Positions 51,179 through 60,558 of a stretch of DNA of 64,000 nt are shown piece by piece. Source of the DNA: Microcoleus vaginatus_C (lineage in GTDB: Bacteria > Cyanobacteriota > Cyanobacteriia > Cyanobacteriales > Microcoleaceae); NCBI GenBank assembly GCA_040004035.1, contig JAMPLN010000003.1. One strand, written 5' to 3'. Position 1 is the stretch's first letter; each line of letters opens with the position of its first letter. Made by a program: the position numbers and the translations under genes. Under the pieces are notes generated by a model. It worked only from the letters and a program-made list of their open reading frames with translations. It ran no database searches and was not told the origin of the DNA.

Positions 51179-54154
51179 ATGGTTGCACAAATATCTCCAA
51201 GCATCTACGAAGCAAAAACTCAGGAAATTGCCCAAGAAATCCTGCGGGCAACTCAAGAGAAAAAGCGCTCTTTTTTCGGTCAACTCCAAGACCAAATGCG
51301 CTGGGACGACAAACTGATGGATTGGGCGATGGCTAGCCCCGGACTGCGGGTGCAGTTGTTTCGATTTATTGACTGTTTGCCGGCCCTCCGCAGCAGGCCG
51401 GAAATTGCCCGCCACTTGCAAGAATACCTGACCGCCCAAGAGGTTGAATTGCCCGAAGCATTGAAAAAATTGCTTAACTTTGCTAGCCCTGATTCAGTTC
51501 CAGGTCAATTGGCGGCGACGACGGTTGCGCCTGCTGTGGAAACTTTGGCGCACAAGTATATTTCTGGGGAAAATATCAAGCAGGTAATTAAAACTTTAGA
51601 GCGGCTTCGTAAAGATAAAATGGGTTTTACAGTTGACCTTTTGGGGGAAGCTGTCATCACTGAAACTGAGGCGCAAATTTATCTTAACCGCTATTTGGAA
51701 TTGATGGAGGAACTGGCTAAGGCAGGGAAGAATTGGCCACAAGTAGATGCAATTGATAAAGCTGATGATGAAACTTTGCCGCGAGTGCAAGTATCCGTAA
51801 AATTAACAGCTTTTTATTCTCAGTTTGACCCGTTGGATGCTAAAGGTAGCGAGGAGAAAGTAAGCGAGAGAATTCGCATTTTACTGCGCCGCGCGAAGGA
51901 GTTGGGCGCGGCGGTTCATTTCGATATGGAACAGTATGCTTACAAAAGTTTAACTCTGACCATTCTCAAAGACTTATTGTTAGAGGAAGAGTTTCGCAGC
52001 CGCACGGATATCGGAATTACATTGCAAGCATATTTGCGCGACAGTGCCCAAGATTTGCAAAACCTGATTTCCTGGGCAAAAAAACGCGGAAATCCGGTAA
52101 CAGTACGTCTGGTAAAAGGCGCTTACTGGGATCAGGAAACTATCAAAGCGATGCAGAAAGATTGGCCGCAGCCGGTCTACAATGACAAAGTTGCTACCGA
52201 TGCAAATTTCGAGCAGATGACGCAGTTGCTGCTAGAAAATCACGAATATTTGTATGCAGCTATTGGCAGTCATAATGTACGATCGCAAGCGAGGGCGATC
52301 GCCATTGCCGAAACTCTCAATATACCGCGCCGCCGCTTTGAAATGCAAGTGCTGTACGGCATGGGCGACAAATTAGCTAAGCTTTTGGTCGATCGGGGTT
52401 ATCGCGTTCGAGTCTACTGCCCCTACGGTGACTTATTGCCGGGAATGGCTTATTTGATCCGCCGTTTGCTGGAAAATACCGCCAACAGCTCTTTCATCCG
52501 GCAAAGTTCCGAAGAAATGCCGATCGAACAATTGTTAGCCGCACCAGTTGCTAGTGGCAATGACCAGCTAGTTTACAGCAAAGTATTTCCCAACGTTGCC
52601 GATACCGACTACGCCAATACCAAATTGCGGCAACAAGCAGAAACAGCCATCAAATCAGTGCGCGCCAACCTAGGCAAAACCTATTTACCGCTAATCAATG
52701 GCGAGTACCAAAATACTGAAGCAACCGTTAACTCACTCAACCCTTCCAATCCCACAGAAGTAGTCGGCACCATCGGATTGCTTTCCGAAGAACAGGCAAA
52801 ACAAGCCATTGAAGCAGCAAAAGAAGCCTTCACCAGTTGGCGAAAAACCCCCGTCCGACAGCGCGCCGGCGTCCTCCGCAAAGCCGCAGAATTGATGGAA
52901 CAGCGGCGGCACGAACTGTCAGCTTGGATGGTGTTTGAAGTCGGCAAACCTGTCAGAGAATGCGATGCCGAAGTTTCCGAAGCTATTGATTTTTGTCGCT
53001 ACTACGCCGACGAAATGGAACGGTTAGAACAAGGGAAAAATTACGACATCCCCGGAGAGACTAACCGTTATAGCTATCAGCCACGGGGCATTTCTTTAAT
53101 CATTTCGCCTTGGAATTTCCCCCTCGCAATTCCCGTCGGCATGACAGTTGCATCGCTGGTTGCTGGGAATTGTACTTTGCTCAAACCTGCGGAAGTTTCC
53201 TCAGTAATTGCAGCAAAAATCACAGAAATTTTGCTAGAAGCCGGAATCCCCAAAGGCGTATTTCAATACGTGCCTTGCAAAGGTTCAACCGTCGGCGCTT
53301 ACATGGTGAAACATCCTGACGTTCACATGATTACTTTCACGGGTTCTCAGGAAGTTGGCTGTCGGATTTATGCCGATGCTGCGATTTTGCAGCCTGGACA
53401 AAAACACCTGAAACGAGTAATTGCGGAAATGGGCGGCAAGAATGCAATTATTGTCGATGAAAGTGCGGATTTAGACCAAGCAGTTGCAGGCGTAGTTTAT
53501 TCGGCATTTGGATACAGTGGCCAAAAATGTTCCGCTTGTTCGCGAGTAATTGTGGTCGAATCGGTGTACGATAATTTTGTGGCAAGATTGGTAGAAGCGA
53601 CGCGATCGCTCAATGTCGGCCCAGCAGAAAATCCCGGCACTCAAGTCGGCCCTGTGATCGATGCAAATGCCCAATCGCGCATCCGCGAATACATCGAAAC
53701 AGGCCGCGCCGAAGCTAAGATAGCTTTAGAAATGCCGGCACCGGAAACCGGTTATTTTGTCGGCCCAGTCATTGTTACGGAAGTATCGCCGACAGCAACT
53801 ATCGCCCAAGAAGAAATTTTCGGCCCGGTTTTGTCGGTGATTCGGGCAAAGAATTTCAGCGAAGCGATTGCGATTGCTAACGGCACGAATTTTGCTTTAA
53901 CCGGCGGATTGTATTCTCGCACGCCTTCGCATATCGATCGAGCCGCATCGGATTTTGAAGTGGGAAACCTGTACATCAATCGCGGAATTACCGGCGCTGT
54001 GGTATCGCGGCAACCCTTCGGAGGATTCAAACTTTCGGGAGTTGGTTCTAAAGCGGGTGGCCCGGATTATTTGCTGCAATTCCTCGATCCCCGCACCATA
54101 ACCGAAAATATTCAGCGGCAAGGTTTTGCGCCAATTGAAGGAGTGGATGATTAA
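51179..54154 (+). CDS. putA: Bifunctional proline dehydrogenase / L-glutamate gamma-semialdehyde dehydrogenase (PutA)
   Basis: The 991-residue protein has a helical N-terminus, a PRODH barrel (about 150-480: PRVQVSVKLTAFYSQFDPLD, AVHFDMEQYAYKS, VRLVKGAYWDQE, YGMGDKLAKLLVDRGYRVRV) and an ALDH domain (about 520-990) with catalytic Glu750 in IAEMGGKN and Cys784 in YSGQKCSACS. It oxidises proline to glutamate in two steps with FAD and NAD+. The DNA-binding RHH domain of some proteobacterial PutA proteins is absent, so it is a type without transcriptional repressor function. Start ATG 51179. Confidence 0.95.
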   Translation: MVAQISPSIYEAKTQEIAQEILRATQEKKRSFFGQLQDQMRWDDKLMDWAMASPGLRVQLFRFIDCLPALRSRPEIARHLQEYLTAQEVELPEALKKLLNFASPDSVPGQLAATTVAPAVETLAHKYISGENIKQVIKTLERLRKDKMGFTVDLLGEAVITETEAQIYLNRYLELMEELAKAGKNWPQVDAIDKADDETLPRVQVSVKLTAFYSQFDPLDAKGSEEKVSERIRILLRRAKELGAAVHFDMEQYAYKSLTLTILKDLLLEEEFRSRTDIGITLQAYLRDSAQDLQNLISWAKKRGNPVTVRLVKGAYWDQETIKAMQKDWPQPVYNDKVATDANFEQMTQLLLENHEYLYAAIGSHNVRSQARAIAIAETLNIPRRRFEMQVLYGMGDKLAKLLVDRGYRVRVYCPYGDLLPGMAYLIRRLLENTANSSFIRQSSEEMPIEQLLAAPVASGNDQLVYSKVFPNVADTDYANTKLRQQAETAIKSVRANLGKTYLPLINGEYQNTEATVNSLNPSNPTEVVGTIGLLSEEQAKQAIEAAKEAFTSWRKTPVRQRAGVLRKAAELMEQRRHELSAWMVFEVGKPVRECDAEVSEAIDFCRYYADEMERLEQGKNYDIPGETNRYSYQPRGISLIISPWNFPLAIPVGMTVASLVAGNCTLLKPAEVSSVIAAKITEILLEAGIPKGVFQYVPCKGSTVGAYMVKHPDVHMITFTGSQEVGCRIYADAAILQPGQKHLKRVIAEMGGKNAIIVDESADLDQAVAGVVYSAFGYSGQKCSACSRVIVVESVYDNFVARLVEATRSLNVGPAENPGTQVGPVIDANAQSRIREYIETGRAEAKIALEMPAPETGYFVGPVIVTEVSPTATIAQEEIFGPVLSVIRAKNFSEAIAIANGTNFALTGGLYSRTPSHIDRAASDFEVGNLYINRGITGAVVSRQPFGGFKLSGVGSKAGGPDYLLQFLDPRTITENIQRQGFAPIEGVDD

Positions 54155-54278
54155 TTAATCCTTTGTTCGTAGTGAGGACTGAAGTCCTCTCTCTGGCTGT
54201 TAAGTTAGTAGGGTGCGCCTAGCGCACCTTACGGGTGGGGTGACAGAAAAAATTTGTGCCAGATTAGCTAGTTATAAA

Positions 54279-55949
54279 ATGGAATCTACGAAAGATCGCG
54301 ATCCACTAAATTCTCACAACCCTTCACTTGACAAGTGGCTGCGATTTTTAATTATCGCCGTATTAGTCATAGGTATTTTATTTCGGTTCGCCAATCTCGA
54401 TCGCAAATTTTACTGGATAGACGAAACATATACTTCTTTGAGAGTTTCGGGCTACACCGAAGCCGAAATAATCAAACAAATTTCGTATCAGAAAATAACC
54501 TCGCCTGCGGATTTACAAAAATATCAGCAGATAAATTCCGAAAATACTTTAAGGGATACCCTGAATTCTTTAGCAACCGAAGACCCCCAACACCCCCCTC
54601 TGTATTACGTACTAGCGCGATATTGGGCGCAAGGGTTCGGCAGTTCCGTTGCAGCAATGAGAAGTTTGGCCGCCGTGATTAGCCTGCTAGTATTTCCCGC
54701 AATTTATTGGCTGGCTTGGGAGTTATTTGAATCTTCAGCCGTAGCGTGGATGGCGATCGCAATTTTCGCAATTTCTCCCTACCACATCATATTTGCCCAA
54801 GAAGCAAGACAGTACAGTTTGTGGACAGTAACTACTATTTTATCCAGTGCAGCCTTGCTGCGAGCAATGCGCCCTGAGTCAACTCAAAATGCTGTCGCCC
54901 TCGTTCTTTCCTGGGCGCTTTATGCAGGCACAACAACACTGGGATTTTACACACACTTGTTATTTGTCTGCGTCGCTGCCGCCCACGCAATTTACGTTGC
55001 AGTTATTGCCAACTGGCGCGATGTGAAAACATTCATTTCCTATTATGTAGCATCTTTAATCGCTTTGAGCGGCTTCATGCCTTCCCTGGTAAATACTGTA
55101 GAAAACTTCAATCAAGTTAGAAGCACAACAGCATGGGCAGAACAAACAAATTACTTAAGCTTAGTAAGCAGGTGGGTTGGTTCCGTCACCATAGCATTTT
55201 TTGATATAGGCATTGATGGAACTGCCAACACCACACAACTAGCTTTGCTAATTCCAGTTGGTATCATGATTTTAGCTTTGGTCGGCTATGCCCTTTATTT
55301 TTTATGCCGCAAAACACCAAAGCGAGTGTGGTTGATTGTATTGTTATTAATTGGAACAACTGCTTTGTTTTTAGCAGTACCTGATCTAATCAAGGGTGGA
55401 AGGCGATCGGCAAATCCGCGATATTTAGTTCCTTGTTATGTGGGAATTCAGCTAGCAGTGGCTTACCTGCTGTCTGCAAAAATTAGTAACAATTGGGAGC
55501 ACTTAAAACAGCAAAAACTGTGGAAAATCGTTATAGTTGCAGTTTTTTCCGCAGGTATTATATCCGGTGGAGTTAGTTCTCAAGCAGACATTTGGTGGAA
55601 TAAAGGCAGCGGTTGGTTGGGTGCCTTGGAAGTAGCTGCGAATGTCAATCAAGCCAGCAATCCGCTAATTATCAGCGATGCCAATATCGCATATATCATG
55701 CCTTTAAGTTATTACCTAGAACCAAAAGTCAAACTGCTAATAGAACCCCGCTGTTACACTTCTTGCTACAAAAATAGAGAATTGGCAAAGAAAAAACCCC
55801 AACCCCCGCAAATTCCCGGCGGTTTCAGTGAGTTGTTTTTATACAGACCGTCCTCTACTTTGCGATCGGCAATTCAGCAACAAAACTATCAAATAGATCT
55901 GGCTGCCACTAATGTCGAGCTTAATTTATGGACAATTACCAAAAAGTAA
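54279..55949 (+). CDS. GT39-like membrane glycosyltransferase
   Basis: ATG 54279 is preferred over an upstream frame beginning at 54213, which lies in repeat-like DNA. The 556-residue protein has about ten to eleven membrane helices. The first periplasmic loop carries an acidic motif (RKFYWIDETYTSLRVSGY) as in dolichyl- or polyprenyl-phosphate-dependent GT-C enzymes (ArnT, PMT), and PLYYVLARYW is the second loop block. It moves a sugar from a lipid carrier to an acceptor outside the cytoplasmic membrane. The donor and acceptor are unknown. Confidence 0.82.
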   Translation: MESTKDRDPLNSHNPSLDKWLRFLIIAVLVIGILFRFANLDRKFYWIDETYTSLRVSGYTEAEIIKQISYQKITSPADLQKYQQINSENTLRDTLNSLATEDPQHPPLYYVLARYWAQGFGSSVAAMRSLAAVISLLVFPAIYWLAWELFESSAVAWMAIAIFAISPYHIIFAQEARQYSLWTVTTILSSAALLRAMRPESTQNAVALVLSWALYAGTTTLGFYTHLLFVCVAAAHAIYVAVIANWRDVKTFISYYVASLIALSGFMPSLVNTVENFNQVRSTTAWAEQTNYLSLVSRWVGSVTIAFFDIGIDGTANTTQLALLIPVGIMILALVGYALYFLCRKTPKRVWLIVLLLIGTTALFLAVPDLIKGGRRSANPRYLVPCYVGIQLAVAYLLSAKISNNWEHLKQQKLWKIVIVAVFSAGIISGGVSSQADIWWNKGSGWLGALEVAANVNQASNPLIISDANIAYIMPLSYYLEPKVKLLIEPRCYTSCYKNRELAKKKPQPPQIPGGFSELFLYRPSSTLRSAIQQQNYQIDLAATNVELNLWTITKK

Positions 55950-56126
55950 TCTAAAACATTAAGGCAAAAAACACGAGTTTGCTGCCCAAAAATAAATGTA
56001 TTATTCAATGCGACATACTGGCCATGAACGGCATTTTTGGAAGTATGTCGCAAGTAGAGTTCGATAGGTTTGCTTTTAGTGGTAAGCTAAAAGTTAAGAA
56101 TCAAAAAATCACATCAAAAATCTCAA

Positions 56127-56606
56127 ATGACAGTCACTGAAACCTCCAACATTCGTAAACTGCTGTGCGATCCAGACTTGGGGCTGATTCCTCACCTAGA
56201 AAAGTGCCTGCAAGATTTGCACTCATCTGCGATCGCCAGTGGAGAGAAATTCAAGGTAGAACCTTACGATATAGAACTCAAAAGCTGCCACACCCAGAAG
56301 CATCCCAACGACCAAAAACCCCTCGTCACCCAGTCAGTGTTAATAAAAGTTCCCCTGACTGGGAAAGTTCAAGACAAGATGCACCTATATCTGATCGCAA
56401 CTGAGTTGCAGAACCAAATCGACTTCAAAATTATCGACTGGAGTGCCTTAGAACGCCGCCAATACGACATTCATGGCATCCCCTTAAAGCAGCCGATTAC
56501 CAAAATAGACGGTCAGATGAATTACGAGTTAGTATTCGATCGACCAAGCTACTGCTGCATCACTCTGTGCCGCCAATTTGACTTAACTTACGCCGCCAAT
56601 TTTTAA
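56127..56606 (+). CDS. Hypothetical protein (159 aa)
   Basis: ATG 56127. The product is soluble, mixed alpha/beta, without signal peptide, membrane segment or recognised motif. A conserved-looking beta core (PLVTQSVLIKVPLTGKVQDK, HLYLIATELQNQIDFKIIDW) is followed by a Cys-containing end (SYCCITLCRQFDLTY). Codon use looks like that of neighbouring genes. I do not recognise a family. Confidence 0.62.
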   Translation: MTVTETSNIRKLLCDPDLGLIPHLEKCLQDLHSSAIASGEKFKVEPYDIELKSCHTQKHPNDQKPLVTQSVLIKVPLTGKVQDKMHLYLIATELQNQIDFKIIDWSALERRQYDIHGIPLKQPITKIDGQMNYELVFDRPSYCCITLCRQFDLTYAANF

Positions 56607-56745
56607 TACCAATTCCCAAAAGTAGGGACACGGCATTGCCTGTGCGGCGCGGGGAGTAGGACACGGCATTGCCCTGTCCCCACGGTTCGCTTTTAATAAT
56701 TGGTAGAAGATTGAGGATTGTAGATCGATCGCACTTGCATCAAAT

Positions 56746-58791
56746 TCAAACCGATCGATTCGCAGTTTCCGCAAGAATCCTCTTAATATCAGCAGGAGTC
56801 AGCCTCGGATTAGCTTGTAACATTAAAGCTATCACGCCGGATACTTGTGGCACTGCCATTGAAGTACCCGCAAAATATCGATAGGGAATCCCCGGTTGAG
56901 AAAGTGGCACAGTTGAATAAATGTCACCCGAATCCGCCCTACCAGCGTCGCCTCCCGCAGCAACAAAATAATTAATTGTCTCCGCACCCGCCCGGTTAGA
57001 ATAATCCGCAAACAAGCCATTTCGGGTAACACCACCGACAGCAATTCCTACCTCATTGGCAAACCGAGCCGGATAATCTACTTGTGGGCGAGCATCATTT
57101 CCTGCCGCCGAAATCACGATCGCGCCTTGAGCTTCCGCCGCTCGAATCGCATCCAATTCTTGAGCATTCAACTGTAGGCCGCCCAAACTCACATTAATAA
57201 TCTTCGCTCCATTTGCCACCGCATAATTAATCGCATTAATTTCATCCCGAATTTTACCCACCCCGGCCCTATCGAGTATTTTCAAAGGCATAATCTTCGC
57301 AGTCGGAGCCGTTCCAGTAATCCCAACCCCATCTTTTTTCGCAGCAACTAAACCCGATATATGAGTGCCGTGATTGTTATCATCCATCGGGTCATTATCG
57401 TTGTTGACAAAATCCCATCCCCGGAAATCGTCAACAAACCCATTGTTGTCATCATCAACCCCGTTGCTAGCTTTATTGCGACCGATCGCATCAACACCGG
57501 TTTCCCCCGCATTACTCCAAATATTCCCCGTCAAATCCGGGTGATTGTAGTCAACTCCGCTGTCAATAACTGCCACCACAATTCCGTCTCCAGTCAATCC
57601 CTGGGCCCAAACTTCTGGAGCTTTAATTAAATCTCTGCCCCAATCCTCCCCGCCCAAATCGGGAACATCAGGAAAAGTTGCAGTACCTTGAGCTTTAGCA
57701 ACTGCTGCCGCTGCATTCACCAAACCGAACCCAAAACGAGAGTCAAAACCCTGCAAGTTGCTCGGATTGTTAGGAGAAACAGTTGCAGGAGTTGCAGACA
57801 GATTTAGGGTGAAATCTGTACTGCCTTGGTATTGATAAATTCGGACAAAGTAAGTTCCTGCGGCTAAATCGTCGATGTCGATCGACTCTGGCGATAAATT
57901 CGGTTGTTGAGAAGAAGCAATAATATCGGTGAAGTCAATAGAATTGTCGCCGTTAAGATCTTTAATGAGAGCAACGTCAACATCCGCCGTCAAACCGCTG
58001 ACAGTTAATTTAAAGTCGCTAGTTGCAGGCAAAGTAAAGCGGTAAAGGCCGTCTGGCCGGGCGTTGCTAACCGAGTCTGCGATCGTTTGAGTGCCGCCCA
58101 AAACGCCTAAATCGCGAGCTTGATCGAGTTGGTTGCCCAATACGGTAGTTGCAGAGATGAATGTATCGGCGAGGTCTTGTGGAGATGCGTTGGCTACCAA
58201 GCCTAAAATAGCATTGGATTGGCGAATTTTAATTAATGTATTGGAAATACCGGGGGCGATCGATATTTCTTCGAGAATCAAGTCAGCTTCGGTAAGGTTG
58301 TCAGTCAGGCCGATCGAATCCACAAAACTGTTAAAGTCAGTAATAACATCAGCAGTAGCCGGATCGGAGACTGCGGAGTCGGTGCGGAGGACAAAGGTAT
58401 CTGGGCCCAAACCGCCTGTCAGCGTATCTTTGCCGCCATCCCCCACTAAAACATCGCTGCCGTCGCCACCGTTGAGGGCGTCATCTCCCTTACCTCCCTG
58501 CAAGGTATCGCTGTCGGCATCGCCAAACAGGAAGTCTGCGCCGGCACCACCGTTAAGCAAATCGTTGCCCGCACCACCTAACAGGGTATCGGAATTGCCA
58601 CCGCCGAGAATGCGATCGTTACCATTATCACCGCTAATTATTTCGGCATCCGACGAACCGATAATAAAATCGTTGCCGCCGAGGGCAAAAAATCCGTTAG
58701 GATAAGGAGTCAAAAAGCCCGGAGTCAAGGCGAAACTATTGGGGCTATCATCTAAAAGATAGGAAAGACCGTCAGGGCTCGGGCCGGGCAT
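56746..58791 (-). CDS. Subtilisin-like serine peptidase (S8) with N-terminal RTX calcium-binding repeats
   Basis: The 681-residue protein starts with an unusual block of glycine-rich RTX nonapeptides (residues about 35-130: GGNSDTLLGGAGNDLLNGGA, GGKGDDALNGGDGSDVLVGD). Then a PPC-like beta domain (about 235-335), and a C-terminal S8 catalytic domain with the triad Asp in AVIDSGVDYNH (about 409), His in NNHGTHISG (about 476) and Ser in FAGTSMAVPQVSG (about 643). The triad is complete. RTX repeats fold on binding calcium outside the cell, often in type I secretion; in such proteins RTX is usually C-terminal, so the order here is reversed. No signal peptide is obvious. ATG at 58789-58791. Confidence 0.9.
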   Translation of the reverse strand: MPGPSPDGLSYLLDDSPNSFALTPGFLTPYPNGFFALGGNDFIIGSSDAEIISGDNGNDRILGGGNSDTLLGGAGNDLLNGGAGADFLFGDADSDTLQGGKGDDALNGGDGSDVLVGDGGKDTLTGGLGPDTFVLRTDSAVSDPATADVITDFNSFVDSIGLTDNLTEADLILEEISIAPGISNTLIKIRQSNAILGLVANASPQDLADTFISATTVLGNQLDQARDLGVLGGTQTIADSVSNARPDGLYRFTLPATSDFKLTVSGLTADVDVALIKDLNGDNSIDFTDIIASSQQPNLSPESIDIDDLAAGTYFVRIYQYQGSTDFTLNLSATPATVSPNNPSNLQGFDSRFGFGLVNAAAAVAKAQGTATFPDVPDLGGEDWGRDLIKAPEVWAQGLTGDGIVVAVIDSGVDYNHPDLTGNIWSNAGETGVDAIGRNKASNGVDDDNNGFVDDFRGWDFVNNDNDPMDDNNHGTHISGLVAAKKDGVGITGTAPTAKIMPLKILDRAGVGKIRDEINAINYAVANGAKIINVSLGGLQLNAQELDAIRAAEAQGAIVISAAGNDARPQVDYPARFANEVGIAVGGVTRNGLFADYSNRAGAETINYFVAAGGDAGRADSGDIYSTVPLSQPGIPYRYFAGTSMAVPQVSGVIALMLQANPRLTPADIKRILAETANRSV

Positions 58792-59175
58792 AGAAATGTA
58801 CTCCTAGCGAGGTATATGGATCTAAATTTTAGATTTTAAATTTAAATTTGTGGTTAAAAACGCCCTAAATAGTGTGTAAGGCGGGCATTACGCACAGTCT
58901 GTAGAGGTCTGCATAGGTTAGGTTAAACTGAGATATTCCACCATTCTCAATTACTTGTTTAGGAACAGGCTTTCCGGCCTGTTCCACAAGAAAATTCATT
59001 TTTTGTGGCATGGGCATCTTGCCCGTTTTTGACAAGGGTGCAAGATTTAAGGTTAAACAGATTTATTCCGTCATCTCATGTCGTGTAAATAAACCACAAT
59101 TCCGCCTTTGCCCATCTTAAATATAAAATCTAAAACAGTATAACTTAATCCCAAATTCAAAATCGGGATCAGAAA
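58792..59175. other. Non-coding divergent region with palindromic repeats
   Basis: Between the divergent subtilase and flippase-like genes. It holds GATTTTAAATTTAAATTT AT-rich sequence and, at 58962-58985, GGAACAGGCTTTCCGGCC followed by TGTTCC, then GGGCATCTTGCCC at 59012-59024. These are the GAACAGGC palindrome family seen at 1429-1527. CCACCATTCTCAA at 58938 also matches the outer end of that copy. No gene seen. Confidence 0.6.
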
Positions 59176-60225
59176 ATGGGAAAACAACACTTGCATCGAA
59201 TTCAGAATTGTTTGAAGATCGCGAAGTCGCATTTAAAGCCTTATTTGCGCTATTTGATTTTGGGCGGGACTTTTTTATTTATTGCCAAAGCTTTTTTAAC
59301 TCACTGGCGAGAAGTCGCGAATATCCAAATTCGAGCCGAAAGTTTTCCGTTACTGGCGATCGCCCTTGGCGTCACTTTATTGTCTCTAATTTTTGTCGGC
59401 TGGGTGTGGATGTTGATTTTGCGGGAATTCCGCCAACCTGTAACTGCCGCGTGGGCGATTCAAGTTTTTCTCAAAACTAATATTGCCAAGTATTTACCGG
59501 GGAACATTTGGCATTTTTGGGGTCGAATATTGGACGCCAAAAAGGCAGGGATTTTCCCGAAAGCTGCTACTCTCAGCGTGTTGCTGGAACCGCTGCTGAT
59601 GGCTTCTGCGGGCGTGCTGATTGGGTTGATTTGTTTTGACAAATTCAATTGGTTTTTGCGGATTGTCGGTTGTGTTGCTATTTTAACGGCGATTCATCCC
59701 CGCATTTTAAATCCGATCGTTCTCTTTGTAGAGCGGTTGAAGTTATCAAAGAATAATGGGGAAAATTCAAAGACTGGGGAGGCTGCGGGCGAGGAACTGA
59801 ATTTTCGTGTAGAGTCTACCTCAAATATAGCTAAAAAAACATCGAATGTCAAGTCCCGCGGCCACATTAATTTGCCAATTAAACGCTATCCTTTAGTGCC
59901 GTTAATCGGACAAATGTGTTTTATCGGATTGCGGGGCTGCGGATTTTTGCTAACTGTAATGGTTTTAACTCCGGTGGAATTTAGCAATATTCCCAACTTG
60001 TTCGGTGCTTTTTGTTTTGCGTTTGTTGTCGGTTTAGTTGTGCCGGGAGCACCGGGGGGAATGGGAGTATTTGAAGCAACGGCGATCGCCCTGCTGTCCG
60101 ATCGCTTTTCTACGGGTATAATTCTGGGTGCCGTGGCTTTGTATCGGATAATTAGCATTCTGGGGGATGTTTCCGGTGCATTTTTAGCAAAGCTCGATCG
60201 GCAGCGCGATCGGCACAGTCGGTGA
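59176..60225 (+). CDS. Flippase-like membrane protein (lysylphosphatidylglycerol synthase TM/UPF0104 family)
   Basis: The 349-residue protein has about eight membrane helices. It carries the UPF0104 features: the motif FLKTNIAKYLPGNIWHFWGR near residue 100 and the C-terminal VVGLVVPGAPGGMGVFEATA near 290, a loop conserved in lipid-flipping relatives. These proteins flip or modify lipids or polyprenyl-linked sugars. A cytoplasmic insert at about 197-232 (SKTGEAAGEELNFRVESTSN) is variable. Upstream of the DUF4347 surface-protein gene on the same strand, 333 bp apart. Confidence 0.8.
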   Translation: MGKQHLHRIQNCLKIAKSHLKPYLRYLILGGTFLFIAKAFLTHWREVANIQIRAESFPLLAIALGVTLLSLIFVGWVWMLILREFRQPVTAAWAIQVFLKTNIAKYLPGNIWHFWGRILDAKKAGIFPKAATLSVLLEPLLMASAGVLIGLICFDKFNWFLRIVGCVAILTAIHPRILNPIVLFVERLKLSKNNGENSKTGEAAGEELNFRVESTSNIAKKTSNVKSRGHINLPIKRYPLVPLIGQMCFIGLRGCGFLLTVMVLTPVEFSNIPNLFGAFCFAFVVGLVVPGAPGGMGVFEATAIALLSDRFSTGIILGAVALYRIISILGDVSGAFLAKLDRQRDRHSR

Positions 60226-60558
60226 GTGGGAAAATATATGAGGCCAGCGGACTTGCCCCGATTAGCAGGACTCGAAAATATGTATTTTTATTAATTTTTT
60301 TTGCATACGTACGTATGCTGGGTATATTGGACTCAATAAAAAAAATCTCAACTCATTTGTTTAGGCTGATCAGAAAAAAAGCCACAAACAATAGAGTCTG
60401 AATCAATAGATCTAAGACCTGCAAACAAACCGAGTTGCTCTCATAAAATCGACAATTTTAGGTATTTCTACGGTGAAGAAAACGGTTGTTTTTAGTTCCC
60501 GTGTGCTTGTCCTGGATTTATGAAAAATTGTTAACTTTAGGCTATAGGGTACACAGCC
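60226..60558. other. Non-coding region upstream of the DUF4347 gene
   Basis: AT-rich, with CATACGTACGTATGC (60305-60319), a perfect inverted repeat of 14 bp (GCATACGTACGTATGC) that could be a binding site. No gene seen. The start ATG 60559 lacks a strong Shine-Dalgarno. Confidence 0.5.
60304..60319. promoter_or_regulatory. Perfect palindrome GCATACGTACGTATGC, possible operator
   Basis: A 16-bp perfect inverted repeat lies about 240 bp upstream of the DUF4347 gene and about 80 bp after the flippase-like gene stop. Perfect symmetry suggests a dimeric regulator site; there is no direct evidence. Confidence 0.3.
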
